Shown here: positions 27,974 through 36,522 of the stretch, piece by piece
Position numbering within the stretch: position 1 is the first letter of the stretch
How the letters are laid out: every line of letters starts with the position of its first letter
DNA from: Casimicrobium huifangae
Lineage (GTDB): Bacteria > Pseudomonadota > Gammaproteobacteria > Burkholderiales > Casimicrobiaceae
Length of the DNA: 64,000 nt
Assembly: GCF_009746125.1 (NCBI RefSeq)
Contig: NZ_CP041352.1
Coordinates: 1,515,847 to 1,579,846, forward strand
Reading direction: 5' to 3'
The notes under the pieces: model-generated
Databases searched by the model: none
The model's input: only the letters and a program-made list of their open reading frames with translations
What the model was told of the DNA's origin: nothing
Translations under genes and position numbers: made by a program

Positions 27974-28615
27974 TCATAGCACTCGCGCGTATTCGCGCCG
28001 TACGTGCACGCGGTCGCCACAGTCGAAGTGCCACCACTCATGGCTGATGCCGCGAAAGCCAGCGTGCGTCATTGCTGCGCGGAGCAGGGCGCGATTGGCG
28101 ATCTGCTGCTCGTCGAGTTGGCCGGCAGCCAGAAACCTCTCCTCGAGCGCCGGGTGTGACAGTTCACTCAGGTCGTCGAATCCGGTGCCCATGTCGAACT
28201 CTGCACCATCGTCATCGATCAGCGTGACGTCGACCGCCATGCCAAACGAATGGATCGATCCGCGTTCCGGCGGCGCCAGATAGCCAAGCAGCGGCGTGCC
28301 CTGCAATGCTGCCCAGAGCGCCTCCTGCACGCGTTGCGGGCGCAGGGCGTCGAGCACGAGCAGGCGTGAGCCGGTGCGTTGCGCGGCCAGCCAGCTGGAC
28401 GCGCTGGCGAGCGCTTCGGCGGCGTCACGGTGCAGCCACGCGCAGTCGAGCGGCGTGTAGAGATCGCGGCCAGCGAAGTTATTCGCGGTGGCGTAGCGAA
28501 GGTCAATCGCGATGCCGGAGATCGTCGTCAGGTGGCGGAAATCGTCGTGGCCGGCGATTTGTTCACACGGGATGGCCGGTACGGCCTCGGCAAGCAGGAC
28601 TTCAGAAGAGCTCAT
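27974..28615 (-). CDS. ddpX: D-Ala-D-Ala dipeptidase (VanX/DdpX family)
   Basis: 213 residues. M15D zinc dipeptidase that hydrolyses D-Ala-D-Ala to free D-Ala in the cytosol. Motifs: GIAIDLRYATANNFAGRDLY, LLVLDALRPQRVQEALW with the catalytic Arg, the zinc site SIHSFGMAVDVTLID (SxHxxGxAxD), and the catalytic Glu plus third ligand in ISHEWWHFDCG (ExxH). There is no signal peptide. No vanA/vanH/vanR genes are adjacent, so a nutritional DdpX-like role suits the surrounding cell-wall recycling genes better than glycopeptide resistance. It converges with dacB. Confidence 0.93.
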   Translation of the reverse strand: MSSSEVLLAEAVPAIPCEQIAGHDDFRHLTTISGIAIDLRYATANNFAGRDLYTPLDCAWLHRDAAEALASASSWLAAQRTGSRLLVLDALRPQRVQEALWAALQGTPLLGYLAPPERGSIHSFGMAVDVTLIDDDGAEFDMGTGFDDLSELSHPALEERFLAAGQLDEQQIANRALLRAAMTHAGFRGISHEWWHFDCGDRVHVRREYARVL

Positions 28616-28659
28616 GGCGATGATTATCGATAGCCGAGCCGGATCGTACGCCAGCTATT

Positions 28660-28777
28660 CAGCTTTTTTGTAAAAGCCTCGCTGGAAAAGGGACCAAACA
28701 GGAAAAAGACTGCAAGTCGACTTTGCAGCTTTTCACTCCTGGAGCCCATATTGAATAACGCTTTGGACGAAAAGATG
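28660..28777 (-). repeat. 118-bp palindromic intergenic element, copy 2 (inverted)
   Basis: Inverted relative to copy 1. CAGCTTTTTT at 28660; AAGTCGACTT at element positions 55-64, exactly as in copy 1; GCCCATATTGAATAAC at positions 85-100, aligned with GCCCTTATTGGATAAG of copy 1; end AAAAGATG. It lies in the 351-bp gap between the dipeptidase and the protease-nuclease gene. The remainder of that gap (28778-28966) shows no gene or clear site. Confidence 0.75.
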
Positions 28778-28966
28778 AGCCACCGTGTCGGTCGTCAACG
28801 GACGTTCCTGGCGATGCCGAGCGGTTGTGCCGTGCGGTGAAATCAGCGAACTGCTACCCACTGGCGCAGTGTTTCGGTCATCAACGTCTGTTACTTTGCG
28901 GCATCAGGCGCAGCATAAGCGCTCGGCACGTGACCGGAGGACACCACATCAGGTTTGGAGTCCACC

Positions 28967-31156
28967 ATGATGAAAGTTGCCACCGAGCAGCACATCGACA
29001 AACTAATCACCGAGTCCGCCGACGAGCGCAAACGTGTGCGCCGGCTGGTGGCGTCGGGGCGCTGGCGTGACGCCGAGCCCGACGCCGATCGCAGCCGCGC
29101 CTTTGCCGCGCGCGGCGTCAAGCGCAGCGTGGTACCGGCAGCCGGCGCCGAGGCGATTGTCGGCAGCACCATCGACTACCAGCCGGTGAGCTTTTTGAGT
29201 GAGGGCGCCACGGTGCGCCGCGCAGTGGCCTACGTCGAGATCAACACACCGGTGTCGCATGCCTCCGGGTCCGGTTTCCTGATGGGCGAGGACCTGTTCA
29301 TCACCAATCAGCACGTCATTGCCGATGCCGCTGCCGCGCATTCGGCGGTGCTGATCTTCGACCGCGAGATGGACGAACGCGGCCAGCCGCGCGCCACCAC
29401 GACGTTCCGACTCGATCCCGACGCCTTTGCACTGTTCTCGCCGGAGGATGACCTCGACTATGCGGTGATCGCCGTGGGTAGCCGGATCGCTGGCAGTGCG
29501 ACGCTGGACGAAATGGGCTGGTGCGCGCTGTCCGACACGCCAGACCGTCACGTTATCGGCATGCCCGTCAATATCATCCAGCACCCGAATGGCTGGCCCA
29601 AGACCGTTGCCCTGCGCAACAACACGCTCACCTATCGTACCGACCGCGCGCTGCTCTATGAAACCGACACCGAGCCCGGGTCCTCCGGCTCGCCGGTGTT
29701 CAGTGATGGCTGGGACGTGGTGGCTTTGCATCACTATGGTTCGCCGTTCCTGAGCGCTGCCGACACGCCGGATGCGGCTCGCACGGTGGTCAACGAAGGC
29801 GTTCGCATCAGCGCCATCGTGCGTGATCTGAAAGCGCGGTCCAGCGCTCTGCCGGCTGCACAAGCGCAGCGACTGATGGCCGCGCTCGCGCTTGCTGACA
29901 GTCAGGCTGCAGCGGCGGGCGGCCACCAGCTCGGGCCACCACGACCGGGCCGTGGGGAGTCGCCCCCGACCGAGAACTTGCCGTTGCCAACGGCGCCGCA
30001 TGCCGCGAATTCCGCGTCTGTTCGCGCTTCCACGCCATCCGCCAACCCTCAAGGAGCATCCGCCATGAATGCCACCAATCCAGACGGCAGTGTGACCGTC
30101 ACCGTTCCGCTGGAAATCACCGTGCGTCTGGCGTCCGGCGCCGTACCGTCGGCAGCCGCATCTGTCGGTGCTGCGCTTGCTGCCGCAGGTGCCGGGCCGG
30201 TGCGGACGCTTACCCGCGCCAGCGAGGCGGTCAAGGTGGATGCCGACTACGACAATCGTCGCGGCTATGACGAAGCCTTCATCCCCGGCAACGTCGTTGC
30301 CTTGCCGGTAATGGCAGCCAGCCTGCGCCGCGAAATTGCACCGTTGCGCGGCAACGAGGCCGGCGCTTCCAGCGGGCTGCTGCGCTACGAGCACTTCTCG
30401 CTGGTGCTGCACAAGACGCGACGGATGGCCATCTTCACCGCGACGAATATCGATGGCGCCACCTATCTGAGCGTTGATCGGCAGAGCGGGCAGGTGGGCG
30501 ATTCCGAGGGTGAAAAGTGGTTCAAGGACACCCGTGTCAGCGATGCCTACACCCTGAATCAGGACTTCTATTCGGGATGGTCGGACTACTTCGACCGCGG
30601 TCACTTGACGCGACGGACCGACCCGACGTGGGGCACTGCCGCTGAAGCGGAGCGCGCCAACGCCGACACCTTCCACTTCGCCAATTGCTCGCCGCAGCAC
30701 TTCCGCTTCAACCAGACGGCCAAGTTCTGGCAGGGCGCCGAGCGCTTCGTGCTGGAGAACGGCTTGCTCGCCAGCGAATCCGGCAAGCGCATTTGCGTGA
30801 TCCAGGGGCCGATCTTCAACGACACCATCGACCTCTGGGCGGACGATGTGCAGATTCCATCGTCGTTCTTCAAGGTCGTTGTCTGGCGCGGCGCGGCCGG
30901 CCTGAAAGCAGTAGGAATGATCGTCGACCAGCTGGCCTTGATGTCGGAGACGCGCAAGGCGCTCAAGCCGCCAGCGCAGCTTGCCGGCGTAGACGTATCG
31001 CAATGGCGGGTGGCCATTCCGGTGATCGAACAGCGCACCGGGCTCGACTTTGGCGACGCCGTACGCGGCGCTGACACCATCGCCAGCAGCACGCAGCCAA
31101 ACGTCGGCGCGGAGCGTGCCGTGCTGATGCGGGATATGGCGGATTTGTTGCGTTGA
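28967..31156 (+). CDS. trypsin-like protease fused to DNA/RNA non-specific endonuclease (NUC1)
   Basis: 729 residues, no signal peptide or membrane segment. Residues about 60-290 are a trypsin-like serine protease: SGSGFLMGEDLFITNQHVIA (His116), DDLDYAVIAV (Asp about 164), TEPGSSGSPVFSDGWDVVAL (Ser about 240). A Pro/Ala/Ser-rich linker follows (about 320-365). Residues about 420-725 are a beta-beta-alpha-metal nuclease: YFDRGHLTRRTDPTWG with catalytic His546, then FANCSPQHFRFNQTAKFWQG with the metal-binding Asn582 and Glu592 of the Serratia nuclease pattern. Both active sites look intact. GGAG 6 bases before the ATG at 28967 fixes the start. An internal site at 30051 could make the nuclease half alone. 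It is solitary. A defence or self-killing effector is one reading; the function is unproven. Confidence 0.9.
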   Translation: MMKVATEQHIDKLITESADERKRVRRLVASGRWRDAEPDADRSRAFAARGVKRSVVPAAGAEAIVGSTIDYQPVSFLSEGATVRRAVAYVEINTPVSHASGSGFLMGEDLFITNQHVIADAAAAHSAVLIFDREMDERGQPRATTTFRLDPDAFALFSPEDDLDYAVIAVGSRIAGSATLDEMGWCALSDTPDRHVIGMPVNIIQHPNGWPKTVALRNNTLTYRTDRALLYETDTEPGSSGSPVFSDGWDVVALHHYGSPFLSAADTPDAARTVVNEGVRISAIVRDLKARSSALPAAQAQRLMAALALADSQAAAAGGHQLGPPRPGRGESPPTENLPLPTAPHAANSASVRASTPSANPQGASAMNATNPDGSVTVTVPLEITVRLASGAVPSAAASVGAALAAAGAGPVRTLTRASEAVKVDADYDNRRGYDEAFIPGNVVALPVMAASLRREIAPLRGNEAGASSGLLRYEHFSLVLHKTRRMAIFTATNIDGATYLSVDRQSGQVGDSEGEKWFKDTRVSDAYTLNQDFYSGWSDYFDRGHLTRRTDPTWGTAAEAERANADTFHFANCSPQHFRFNQTAKFWQGAERFVLENGLLASESGKRICVIQGPIFNDTIDLWADDVQIPSSFFKVVVWRGAAGLKAVGMIVDQLALMSETRKALKPPAQLAGVDVSQWRVAIPVIEQRTGLDFGDAVRGADTIASSTQPNVGAERAVLMRDMADLLR
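30051..30067 (+). promoter_or_regulatory. internal ribosome-binding site and in-frame ATG
   Basis: AAGGAG at 30051-30056, an 8-base spacer, then ATG at 30065, in frame with the protease-nuclease gene. Initiation here gives a 363-residue product (MNATNPDGSVTVTVPLEITV onward) holding the whole nuclease domain without the protease. It sits at the end of the flexible linker. It may be a functional second start or a remnant of two formerly separate genes. Confidence 0.6.
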
Positions 31157-31196
31157 ACCTGGGTACCCAGTGCCTCACCATGCATCCCGGCGATGC

Positions 31197-31715
31197 TCAG
31201 GGCGTTGATGGTGGCAACGCGGCCACCATCAGGTGGTAGCCGCTGCGAAGTTCCACCTTGCGGAACCCGCAGGATTCGTACATGTACTGCGCCGGGTTCT
31301 GCAGATGCACGGTGAGTGACACCTGCCGGTATCCAGCTGCGCGTGCCGCAGCCAACGCCGCCAGCATCAGCGGACGACCGTAACCGCGGTGCTGCCATTC
31401 AGGCTCGAGTGCGATGCCCAATTGTGGCGTCGCTTCATCTACAAACGCGAATCCGATGCTGGGTGGACAACAGCGCATCCAGCAGGCACCCGCGTCTGCG
31501 CTGTCCACCTGCGCCACGACGCCGACGTCACCGGCACGCCCCCAATCCTCGGCATAGATGCGCACGCCAGGCGCCTGCAACAGTTCAATCGGGCGCAGCC
31601 CCGCTGGTGGCGGATCCCAGAGCGCGATGTGCAGCCAGTGCCAGAGTTTGGCCTGATCGGCGGGCACCAGCGGACGGAAAATGGGCGGAGTGCTGGCCAT
31701 TGTTTGCTCAGTCAT
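31197..31715 (-). CDS. GNAT-family N-acetyltransferase
   Basis: 172 residues. Acetyl-CoA-binding motif A is clear: GIALEPEWQHRGYGRPLMLA (Q/R-x-x-G-x-G/A, here QHRGYG), followed by AARAAGYRQVSLTVHLQNPA and the motif-B tyrosine segment QYMYESCGFRKVELRSGYHL. The acceptor is unknown; N-terminal helices (KLWHWLHIALWDPP) are not diagnostic. Its start overlaps the soxR stop by ATGA on the minus strand, so it is translated from the soxR transcript and may belong to the same oxidative-stress response. Confidence 0.85.
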   Translation of the reverse strand: MTEQTMASTPPIFRPLVPADQAKLWHWLHIALWDPPPAGLRPIELLQAPGVRIYAEDWGRAGDVGVVAQVDSADAGACWMRCCPPSIGFAFVDEATPQLGIALEPEWQHRGYGRPLMLAALAAARAAGYRQVSLTVHLQNPAQYMYESCGFRKVELRSGYHLMVAALPPSTP

Positions 31716-32218
31716 TTGCGTTGCGCTGGTGTAGCGGCTTGACCAGCTTGCTGGCTGTCAGTGACAACAGACGACCATGAATCGCCGAGAAGATACCGCG
31801 CTCCCGCCCCCCGCGCCGCTGCCGCGTCCTTCGGGTTGTATAGCGCACAGGCTTTCATCGACAGGCAACCGCAGCCGATGCAACTGTCCAGTTTGAGACG
31901 CAACCGTTGCAGTGCGGCGATCTGGGCATCAAGCCGTGGCCCCCAATCCCTGGCGAGGCGCGACCAGTCGGCTTTGGTTGGCGTGCGGCCATCGGGCAGC
32001 GTTGCCAGCGCTGCCCTGATGTCCGGCAATGCCAACCCCACCGCTTGCGCGGCCCGGATGAAGGCGATCCTGCGCAGCGTGTCCCGCGCGTACTGGCGAT
32101 GCCCGCCAGCGCTGCGGCGCCCGCTGATGAGGCCCTCGGTTTCGTAAAAGCGCAACGTACTGGCCGCGACGCCGGCCCGTGTGGCAACGTCACCTATGGT
32201 GATCCAGGGCTTTTCCAT
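31712..32218 (-). CDS. soxR: redox-sensitive transcriptional activator SoxR
   Basis: 168 residues. MerR family: N-terminal winged helix (TIGDVATRAGVAASTLRFYE, GLISGRRSAGGHRQY), then the dimerisation helix and the [2Fe-2S] ligands CIGCGCLSMKAC (C-x2-C-x-C-x5-C), the signature of SoxR. In E. coli oxidised SoxR switches on soxS; in most other bacteria it directly drives genes that remove or modify redox-cycling compounds. Here the obvious target is the divergent questin-oxidase-like gene, behind a SoxR-type box at 32238-32255. The long tail (about 20 residues after the cluster region) is unremarkable. Confidence 0.95.
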   Translation of the reverse strand: MEKPWITIGDVATRAGVAASTLRFYETEGLISGRRSAGGHRQYARDTLRRIAFIRAAQAVGLALPDIRAALATLPDGRTPTKADWSRLARDWGPRLDAQIAALQRLRLKLDSCIGCGCLSMKACALYNPKDAAAARGAGARYLLGDSWSSVVTDSQQAGQAATPAQRK

Positions 32219-32230
32219 GGCATTTTCTTC

Positions 32231-32261
32231 TTGACTTGAAGTTAACTTTAACTTCTACGAT
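32231..32261 (+). promoter_or_regulatory. MerR/SoxR-type promoter with 19-bp spacer
   Basis: TTGACT (32231-32236) and TACGAT (32256-32261) are separated by 19 bp, the over-long spacing that MerR-family activators correct. The spacer holds the dyad GAAGTTAA-CT-TTAACTTC (32238-32255), close to the GTTAACTT core of known SoxR boxes. It lies 20 bp from the soxR start and about 33 bp before the ATG of the rightward gene, so it should control both. Confidence 0.8.
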
Positions 32262-32293
32262 TCATTTCATCAAGTCGGACGGAACAATGAATC

Positions 32294-33358
32294 ATGGACT
32301 ACCTCCTCGCAACCAGCCAGGGCCTCGCGCGGCAACTCGATGGCTGCATGGCGCACGACGCCGAATACAACCACGGGCTCAGCGATCACTTGCCCATGCT
32401 GCTGCATTCAATGCATGCGCTGGGTGCCACTGAAAGTCGGCTGCAGGAATACGCAAGCAGCTACGCCACCCGGCTCGAACCCCGACGCGTCATTCCGATG
32501 GATACGGGTGATTGGCTGGCACTTCGCGGTCAGCTTGATGCATACCATGCGCTGTCAGCGATGTTCGTGCAGCGAATCGCAGTCGCCGGGCGCGACAGTG
32601 TATTGCGGGACGCTCTGCCACGCCTGATGCCTGGCGTTGGCGCCGGTGCCTTTCATGGCCTGATTCGTTGCGGACATGCGCTGGCGGCGCGGCACGACGG
32701 CGAACTTGCCAACGGCCTGGCCTACTGGGCCGCAGCCTGGTTGCCGCTGATGCCCAGCGCTGACGCAGACGAGGTACGGCGGCCTTTGCCATCGCCTTCA
32801 CTCGACCTTGCCAGCTGGACAAGGTGTGCACATGATCTGCGTACCGCGCTGGACACCGAGCAACCGCGAATCACCTTGCGCATGAAGGCGTGGTCAGCGG
32901 CGCCGCAGTTCCCGGTACTGGCATTCGCACTACGCACCAACGACGATACTCTCCGGGACATTGCCCGCTTGGCGGCAACGGTGTACGCCCAAACCGGCAA
33001 CTTCACGGTGATGCACATGGTGACATCGGCACACGCATTGTTGGCGCTAGGGCCGTGGTTCGACGACGTGAAGCTCGCCACGCGCTGGTTTGGTGTCGCG
33101 TTACTGGCAGCGCTGCGTGCCGCCCGGCTTACGCGGCAGCAAATTGATACCAGCCTCGTCACCATGAATGACGCTGACGCCATCAGCGCCCTGCCGGTGC
33201 TGCCATGGAACGAGCTCGCCGCGGCAGCAATCGCCAGCGGTGACGATCACGCAGCGAAGATCGTCTACTCGAGTCGGGCGCTGTTCGAGATGTTCGGTGA
33301 TGCCGCTTTCCACGCCGCAGCAACGCAGGGGATGCTGACGCAGACGCGCCCGGATTGA
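32294..33358 (+). CDS. questin oxidase-like (DUF4243) protein, predicted SoxR target
   Basis: 354 residues, almost wholly alpha-helical. It matches the questin oxidase-like family (DUF4243; fungal AflY/GedF relatives carry out Baeyer-Villiger-type ring opening of anthraquinones). Seen: N-terminal DAEYNHGLSDHLPMLLHSMH, FHGLIRCGHALAARHDGELA, GLAYWAAAWLPL, and VMHMVTSAHALLALGPW, with conserved histidines spread along the protein. There is no signal peptide. The promoter carries a SoxR-type box, so the enzyme probably detoxifies redox-active quinones or similar compounds that oxidise SoxR. Family assignment is fairly firm; substrate is inferred. Confidence 0.8.
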   Translation: MDYLLATSQGLARQLDGCMAHDAEYNHGLSDHLPMLLHSMHALGATESRLQEYASSYATRLEPRRVIPMDTGDWLALRGQLDAYHALSAMFVQRIAVAGRDSVLRDALPRLMPGVGAGAFHGLIRCGHALAARHDGELANGLAYWAAAWLPLMPSADADEVRRPLPSPSLDLASWTRCAHDLRTALDTEQPRITLRMKAWSAAPQFPVLAFALRTNDDTLRDIARLAATVYAQTGNFTVMHMVTSAHALLALGPWFDDVKLATRWFGVALLAALRAARLTRQQIDTSLVTMNDADAISALPVLPWNELAAAAIASGDDHAAKIVYSSRALFEMFGDAAFHAAATQGMLTQTRPD

Positions 33359-33391
33359 ACGACAGCATCGCCGTATCGCATTCACAAAAGA

Positions 33392-33413
33392 AACGGCTCC
33401 CGAAGGAGCCGTT
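33392..33413 (-). terminator. Rho-independent terminator of acnB
   Basis: AACGGCTCC, loop CGAA (TTCG on the minus strand), GGAGCCGTT: 9-bp perfect stem with a UUCG tetraloop. On the minus strand a TCTTTTGT run follows. It is 55 bp past the acnB stop. Confidence 0.9.
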
Positions 33414-33467
33414 GTATGTCGGAACCAGCGATTCCGGGTGGATCGCCAGCCCCGTAAGCCGCCAGCG

Positions 33468-36065
33468 TTACGCGGCGACCGATTCCGCCCGCTCAACGAA
33501 ATCCGGCATTTCGTTGAAGTTCATGTAGCGGTAGATCTTGCTGCCGTCAGCGTTGATCGCGGCGGCGTCGGCGAGGTATTCCGCCTTGGTCGGGATGCGA
33601 CCTAGCTTGGAACATACTGCCGCCAGTTCGGCGCTGCCGAGGTAGACGTTGGTGTTTTTGCCGAGGCGGTTCGGGAAGTTGCGCGTGCTGGTGGACATCG
33701 CGGTGGCGCCTTCCTTGATCTGTGCCTGGTTACCCATGCACAGTGAGCAGCCGGGCATTTCCATGCGGGCGCCGGCGGTGCCGAAGGTGTTGTAGTGACC
33801 TTCTTCCGTCAACTGGTTGGCGTCCATCTTGGTCGGCGGTGCCACCCACAGTTTGGTCGGCAGATCGCGCTTGCCTTCGAGCAGTTTGGCAGCGGCGCGG
33901 AAGTGGCCAATGTTGGTCATGCAGGAGCCAATGAACACTTCATCGATCTTGGCGCCAGCCACGTCGGAGAGCGTCTTGGCGTCATCCGGATCGTTCGGGC
34001 AGCAGACGATCGGTTCGGTGATCTCGTCGAGGTTGATCTCAATAACCGCCGCGTACTCGGCGTCGGCGTCGCCCTTGAGCAATTTCGGGTTGGCAAGCCA
34101 GTCTTCCATCGCCTTGACGCGACGGGCGATTGAGCGTGCGTCCTGGTAGCCGTCGGCGATCATCGCCTTGAGCAGCACGATGTTCGACTTCAGGTACTCA
34201 ACGATAGGTGCCTCATTGAGGGCAACCGTGCAGCCCGCAGCGGAACGTTCTGCAGAGGCATCAGCCAGCTCGAATGCCTGCTCGATCTTGAGATCGGGCA
34301 GCCCTTCGATTTCGAGGATGCGGCCGGAGAAGATGTTCTTCTTGCCCTGCTTGGCAACGGTCAAATGGCCTGCCTTGATGGCGTACAACGGGATGGCGTG
34401 CACGAGGTCACGCAGCGTGACGCCGGGCTGCATCTTGCCCTTGAAGCGAACCAGCACCGATTCCGGCATGTCGAGCGGCATCACGCCGGTCGCCGCCGCG
34501 AAGGCGACAAGGCCGGAGCCCGCCGGGAACGAAATGCCGATCGGGAAGCGGGTATGGCTATCGCCGCCGGTGCCGACCGTATCGGGCAGCAGCATGCGGT
34601 TCAGCCACGAGTGGATGATGCCGTCGCCCGGGCGCAGCGCGATGCCGCCGCGCGTCGAGATGAATTGCGGCAGCTCGTGATGCATTTTCACGTCCACCGG
34701 CTTCGGGTAAGCCGCCGTGTGGCAGAACGACTGCATCACCAGATCCGAGGAGAAGCCGAGGCAGGCGAGGTCTTTCAGCTCGTCGCGTGTCATCGGGCCG
34801 GTGGTGTCCTGCGAGCCGACCGAGGTCATCTTCGGTTCGCAGTAGGTGCCCGGACGCACGCCCTTGCCTTCCGGCAGGCCGCAGGCGCGACCAACCATCT
34901 TCTGTGCCAGCGAGAAGCCCTTGCCGCTGTCGACGGGTGCCTGCGGCAGGCGGAACAGGGTGGATGCGGGCAGACCAAGCGCTTCGCGCGCCTTGCTGGT
35001 GAGACCGCGACCAACGATCAGAGGAATGCGGCCGCCAGCGCGGACTTCATCGAGCAGCACCAGGCTCTTCAGCTCGCTTTCGGCGATGGTTTTGCCGTCC
35101 TTGCTGGCGGTGACTTTGCCGGTAGCGTGATCAATGGCGAGCTCCACCGTGTCGCCCATGTTCATCTGCGAGACATCGATCTCGACCGGCAACGCGCCGG
35201 CATCTTCCATCGTGTTGTAGAAGATTGGTGCGATCTTGCCGCCGAGGCACACGCCGCCGAAGCGCTTGTTCGGGATGAACGGAATATCTTCGCCGGTGAA
35301 CCAGAGCACGCTGTTGGTCGCCGACTTGCGTGAGGAGCCGGTGCCCACGACGTCACCGACGTAGGCAACGAGGTTGCCCTTGGCGCGCAGGTCCTGGATG
35401 AACTTGATTGGGCCGCGCTTGCCGTCTTCTTCGGGGGTGATGCCGGGGCGGGCATTCTTGAGCATCGCCATTGCGTGCAGCGGGATGTCCGGGCGGCTCC
35501 ATGCGTCCGGCGCCGGCGACAGGTCGTCGGTGTTGGTTTCGCCGGTGACTTTGAGCACGGTGATCTTGATCGACTTCGGCACTTCCGGGCGGCTGGTGAA
35601 CCACTCGGCGTCGGCCCAGCTTTGCAGGACTGCCTTGGCGTTGGCATTGCCCTTGTCGGCCTTTTCCTTGACGTCATGGAACTGGTCGAACATCAGCAGC
35701 GTTTTCTTCAGGCCATTGGCAGCAATCGCGCCCACCGCGGCGTCGTCGAGCAGGTCTACCAGCGGCGAAATGTTGTAGCCGCCGAGCATGGTGCCGAGCA
35801 GTTCAGTCGCTTTTTCGCGCGAGAGCAGCGGCGTTTTCTCGGTGCCGTGGGCAACGGCAGCGAGGTAGCTGGCCTTGACCTTGGCGGCGTTGTCTACACC
35901 CGCCGGCACGCGATTGCTGATCAGGTCAACGAGGAAGTCACCTTCGCCAGCCGGCGGGTTCTTGATCAGCTCGATCAGCTCGGCGACCTGCTTGGCGGTC
36001 AGCGGCAGCGGCGGCACGCCGACGGCAGCGCGTTCGGCAACGTGTTTGCGGTAGTCAACTAGCAT
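33468..36065 (-). CDS. acnB: aconitate hydratase B
   Basis: 865 residues, the same length as E. coli AcnB. Interconverts citrate and isocitrate, and 2-methylaconitate species in propionate metabolism. The N-terminal HEAT-like domain ([20 protein letters not shown]) comes first, then a swivel domain ([20 protein letters not shown]), then the catalytic part with cluster cysteines in [15 protein letters not shown] and [14 protein letters not shown] plus the upstream [12 protein letters not shown]. The ATG at 36065 has GGAG 9 bases upstream. Only 34 bp separate it from the vapC stop, so it may share the vapBC transcript. Confidence 0.97.
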   Translation of the reverse strand: MLVDYRKHVAERAAVGVPPLPLTAKQVAELIELIKNPPAGEGDFLVDLISNRVPAGVDNAAKVKASYLAAVAHGTEKTPLLSREKATELLGTMLGGYNISPLVDLLDDAAVGAIAANGLKKTLLMFDQFHDVKEKADKGNANAKAVLQSWADAEWFTSRPEVPKSIKITVLKVTGETNTDDLSPAPDAWSRPDIPLHAMAMLKNARPGITPEEDGKRGPIKFIQDLRAKGNLVAYVGDVVGTGSSRKSATNSVLWFTGEDIPFIPNKRFGGVCLGGKIAPIFYNTMEDAGALPVEIDVSQMNMGDTVELAIDHATGKVTASKDGKTIAESELKSLVLLDEVRAGGRIPLIVGRGLTSKAREALGLPASTLFRLPQAPVDSGKGFSLAQKMVGRACGLPEGKGVRPGTYCEPKMTSVGSQDTTGPMTRDELKDLACLGFSSDLVMQSFCHTAAYPKPVDVKMHHELPQFISTRGGIALRPGDGIIHSWLNRMLLPDTVGTGGDSHTRFPIGISFPAGSGLVAFAAATGVMPLDMPESVLVRFKGKMQPGVTLRDLVHAIPLYAIKAGHLTVAKQGKKNIFSGRILEIEGLPDLKIEQAFELADASAERSAAGCTVALNEAPIVEYLKSNIVLLKAMIADGYQDARSIARRVKAMEDWLANPKLLKGDADAEYAAVIEINLDEITEPIVCCPNDPDDAKTLSDVAGAKIDEVFIGSCMTNIGHFRAAAKLLEGKRDLPTKLWVAPPTKMDANQLTEEGHYNTFGTAGARMEMPGCSLCMGNQAQIKEGATAMSTSTRNFPNRLGKNTNVYLGSAELAAVCSKLGRIPTKAEYLADAAAINADGSKIYRYMNFNEMPDFVERAESVAA

Positions 36066-36099
36066 GGTGGTCTCCTGCAATGGGTAAGTAACTCGGACA

Positions 36100-36522
36100 T
36101 CAATGAACAGCGGGCAGCGCGTCGGGGTCACCGGGGATGATGACGCGCAACCCCTTGAAGTAATCACGGTGGAAGCCACCGTCGTAAGTGATCAGCCCTT
36201 CGCACTGCATCAGCGCGTGGGCGCCAATCAGGAAGTCGGCGATGATGCGGGAACGGGTGCCGCCGTTCTTGCGGTAGCGCTTCGACATTTCGCCAGCGCG
36301 GATGGCGGCAGTTTCGTTGGTGGGGACGAACAGGAACCCGAGGCTCGCCAGCGTCTTGCGTGTCTGCTCGCTGTCACCACGAGAACAGATCTCCGCCATC
36401 GCCACATCGGACAGCGCGAGGCGACCAATCTGGGCGGCATCGCTGAGCGTCTGCGTGCTTTGTTCGGCATCGGGGCCGTCGAAAAGCATGTCGATCAGCA
36501 CGCTGGAATCCACCGCGATCAT
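36100..36522 (-). CDS. vapC: VapC-type PIN-domain ribonuclease toxin
   Basis: 140 residues. PIN-domain acidic residues are in place: [13 protein letters not shown] (first Asp), [12 protein letters not shown] (Glu), [20 protein letters not shown] (Asp) and [12 protein letters not shown] (last Asp). PIN toxins cleave RNA, often initiator tRNA or 23S rRNA. The start overlaps the upstream antitoxin stop by ATGA, the usual coupling of such pairs. Lying right before acnB is unusual. Confidence 0.88.
   Translation of the reverse strand: MIAVDSSVLIDMLFDGPDAEQSTQTLSDAAQIGRLALSDVAMAEICSRGDSEQTRKTLASLGFLFVPTNETAAIRAGEMSKRYRKNGGTRSRIIADFLIGAHALMQCEGLITYDGGFHRDYFKGLRVIIPGDPDALPAVH

Noticed and set aside
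27974-28615. VanX homologue as glycopeptide resistance
   Set aside because: No vanH, vanA-type ligase or VanRS genes nearby; the neighbouring wall-recycling genes explain a D-Ala-D-Ala dipeptidase.
29003-31003. Long minus-strand open frame (about 666 codons) opposite the protease-nuclease gene
   Set aside because: High-GC shadow frame. Its protein has no recognisable domain, while the plus strand has a ribosome-binding site and two complete catalytic sets.
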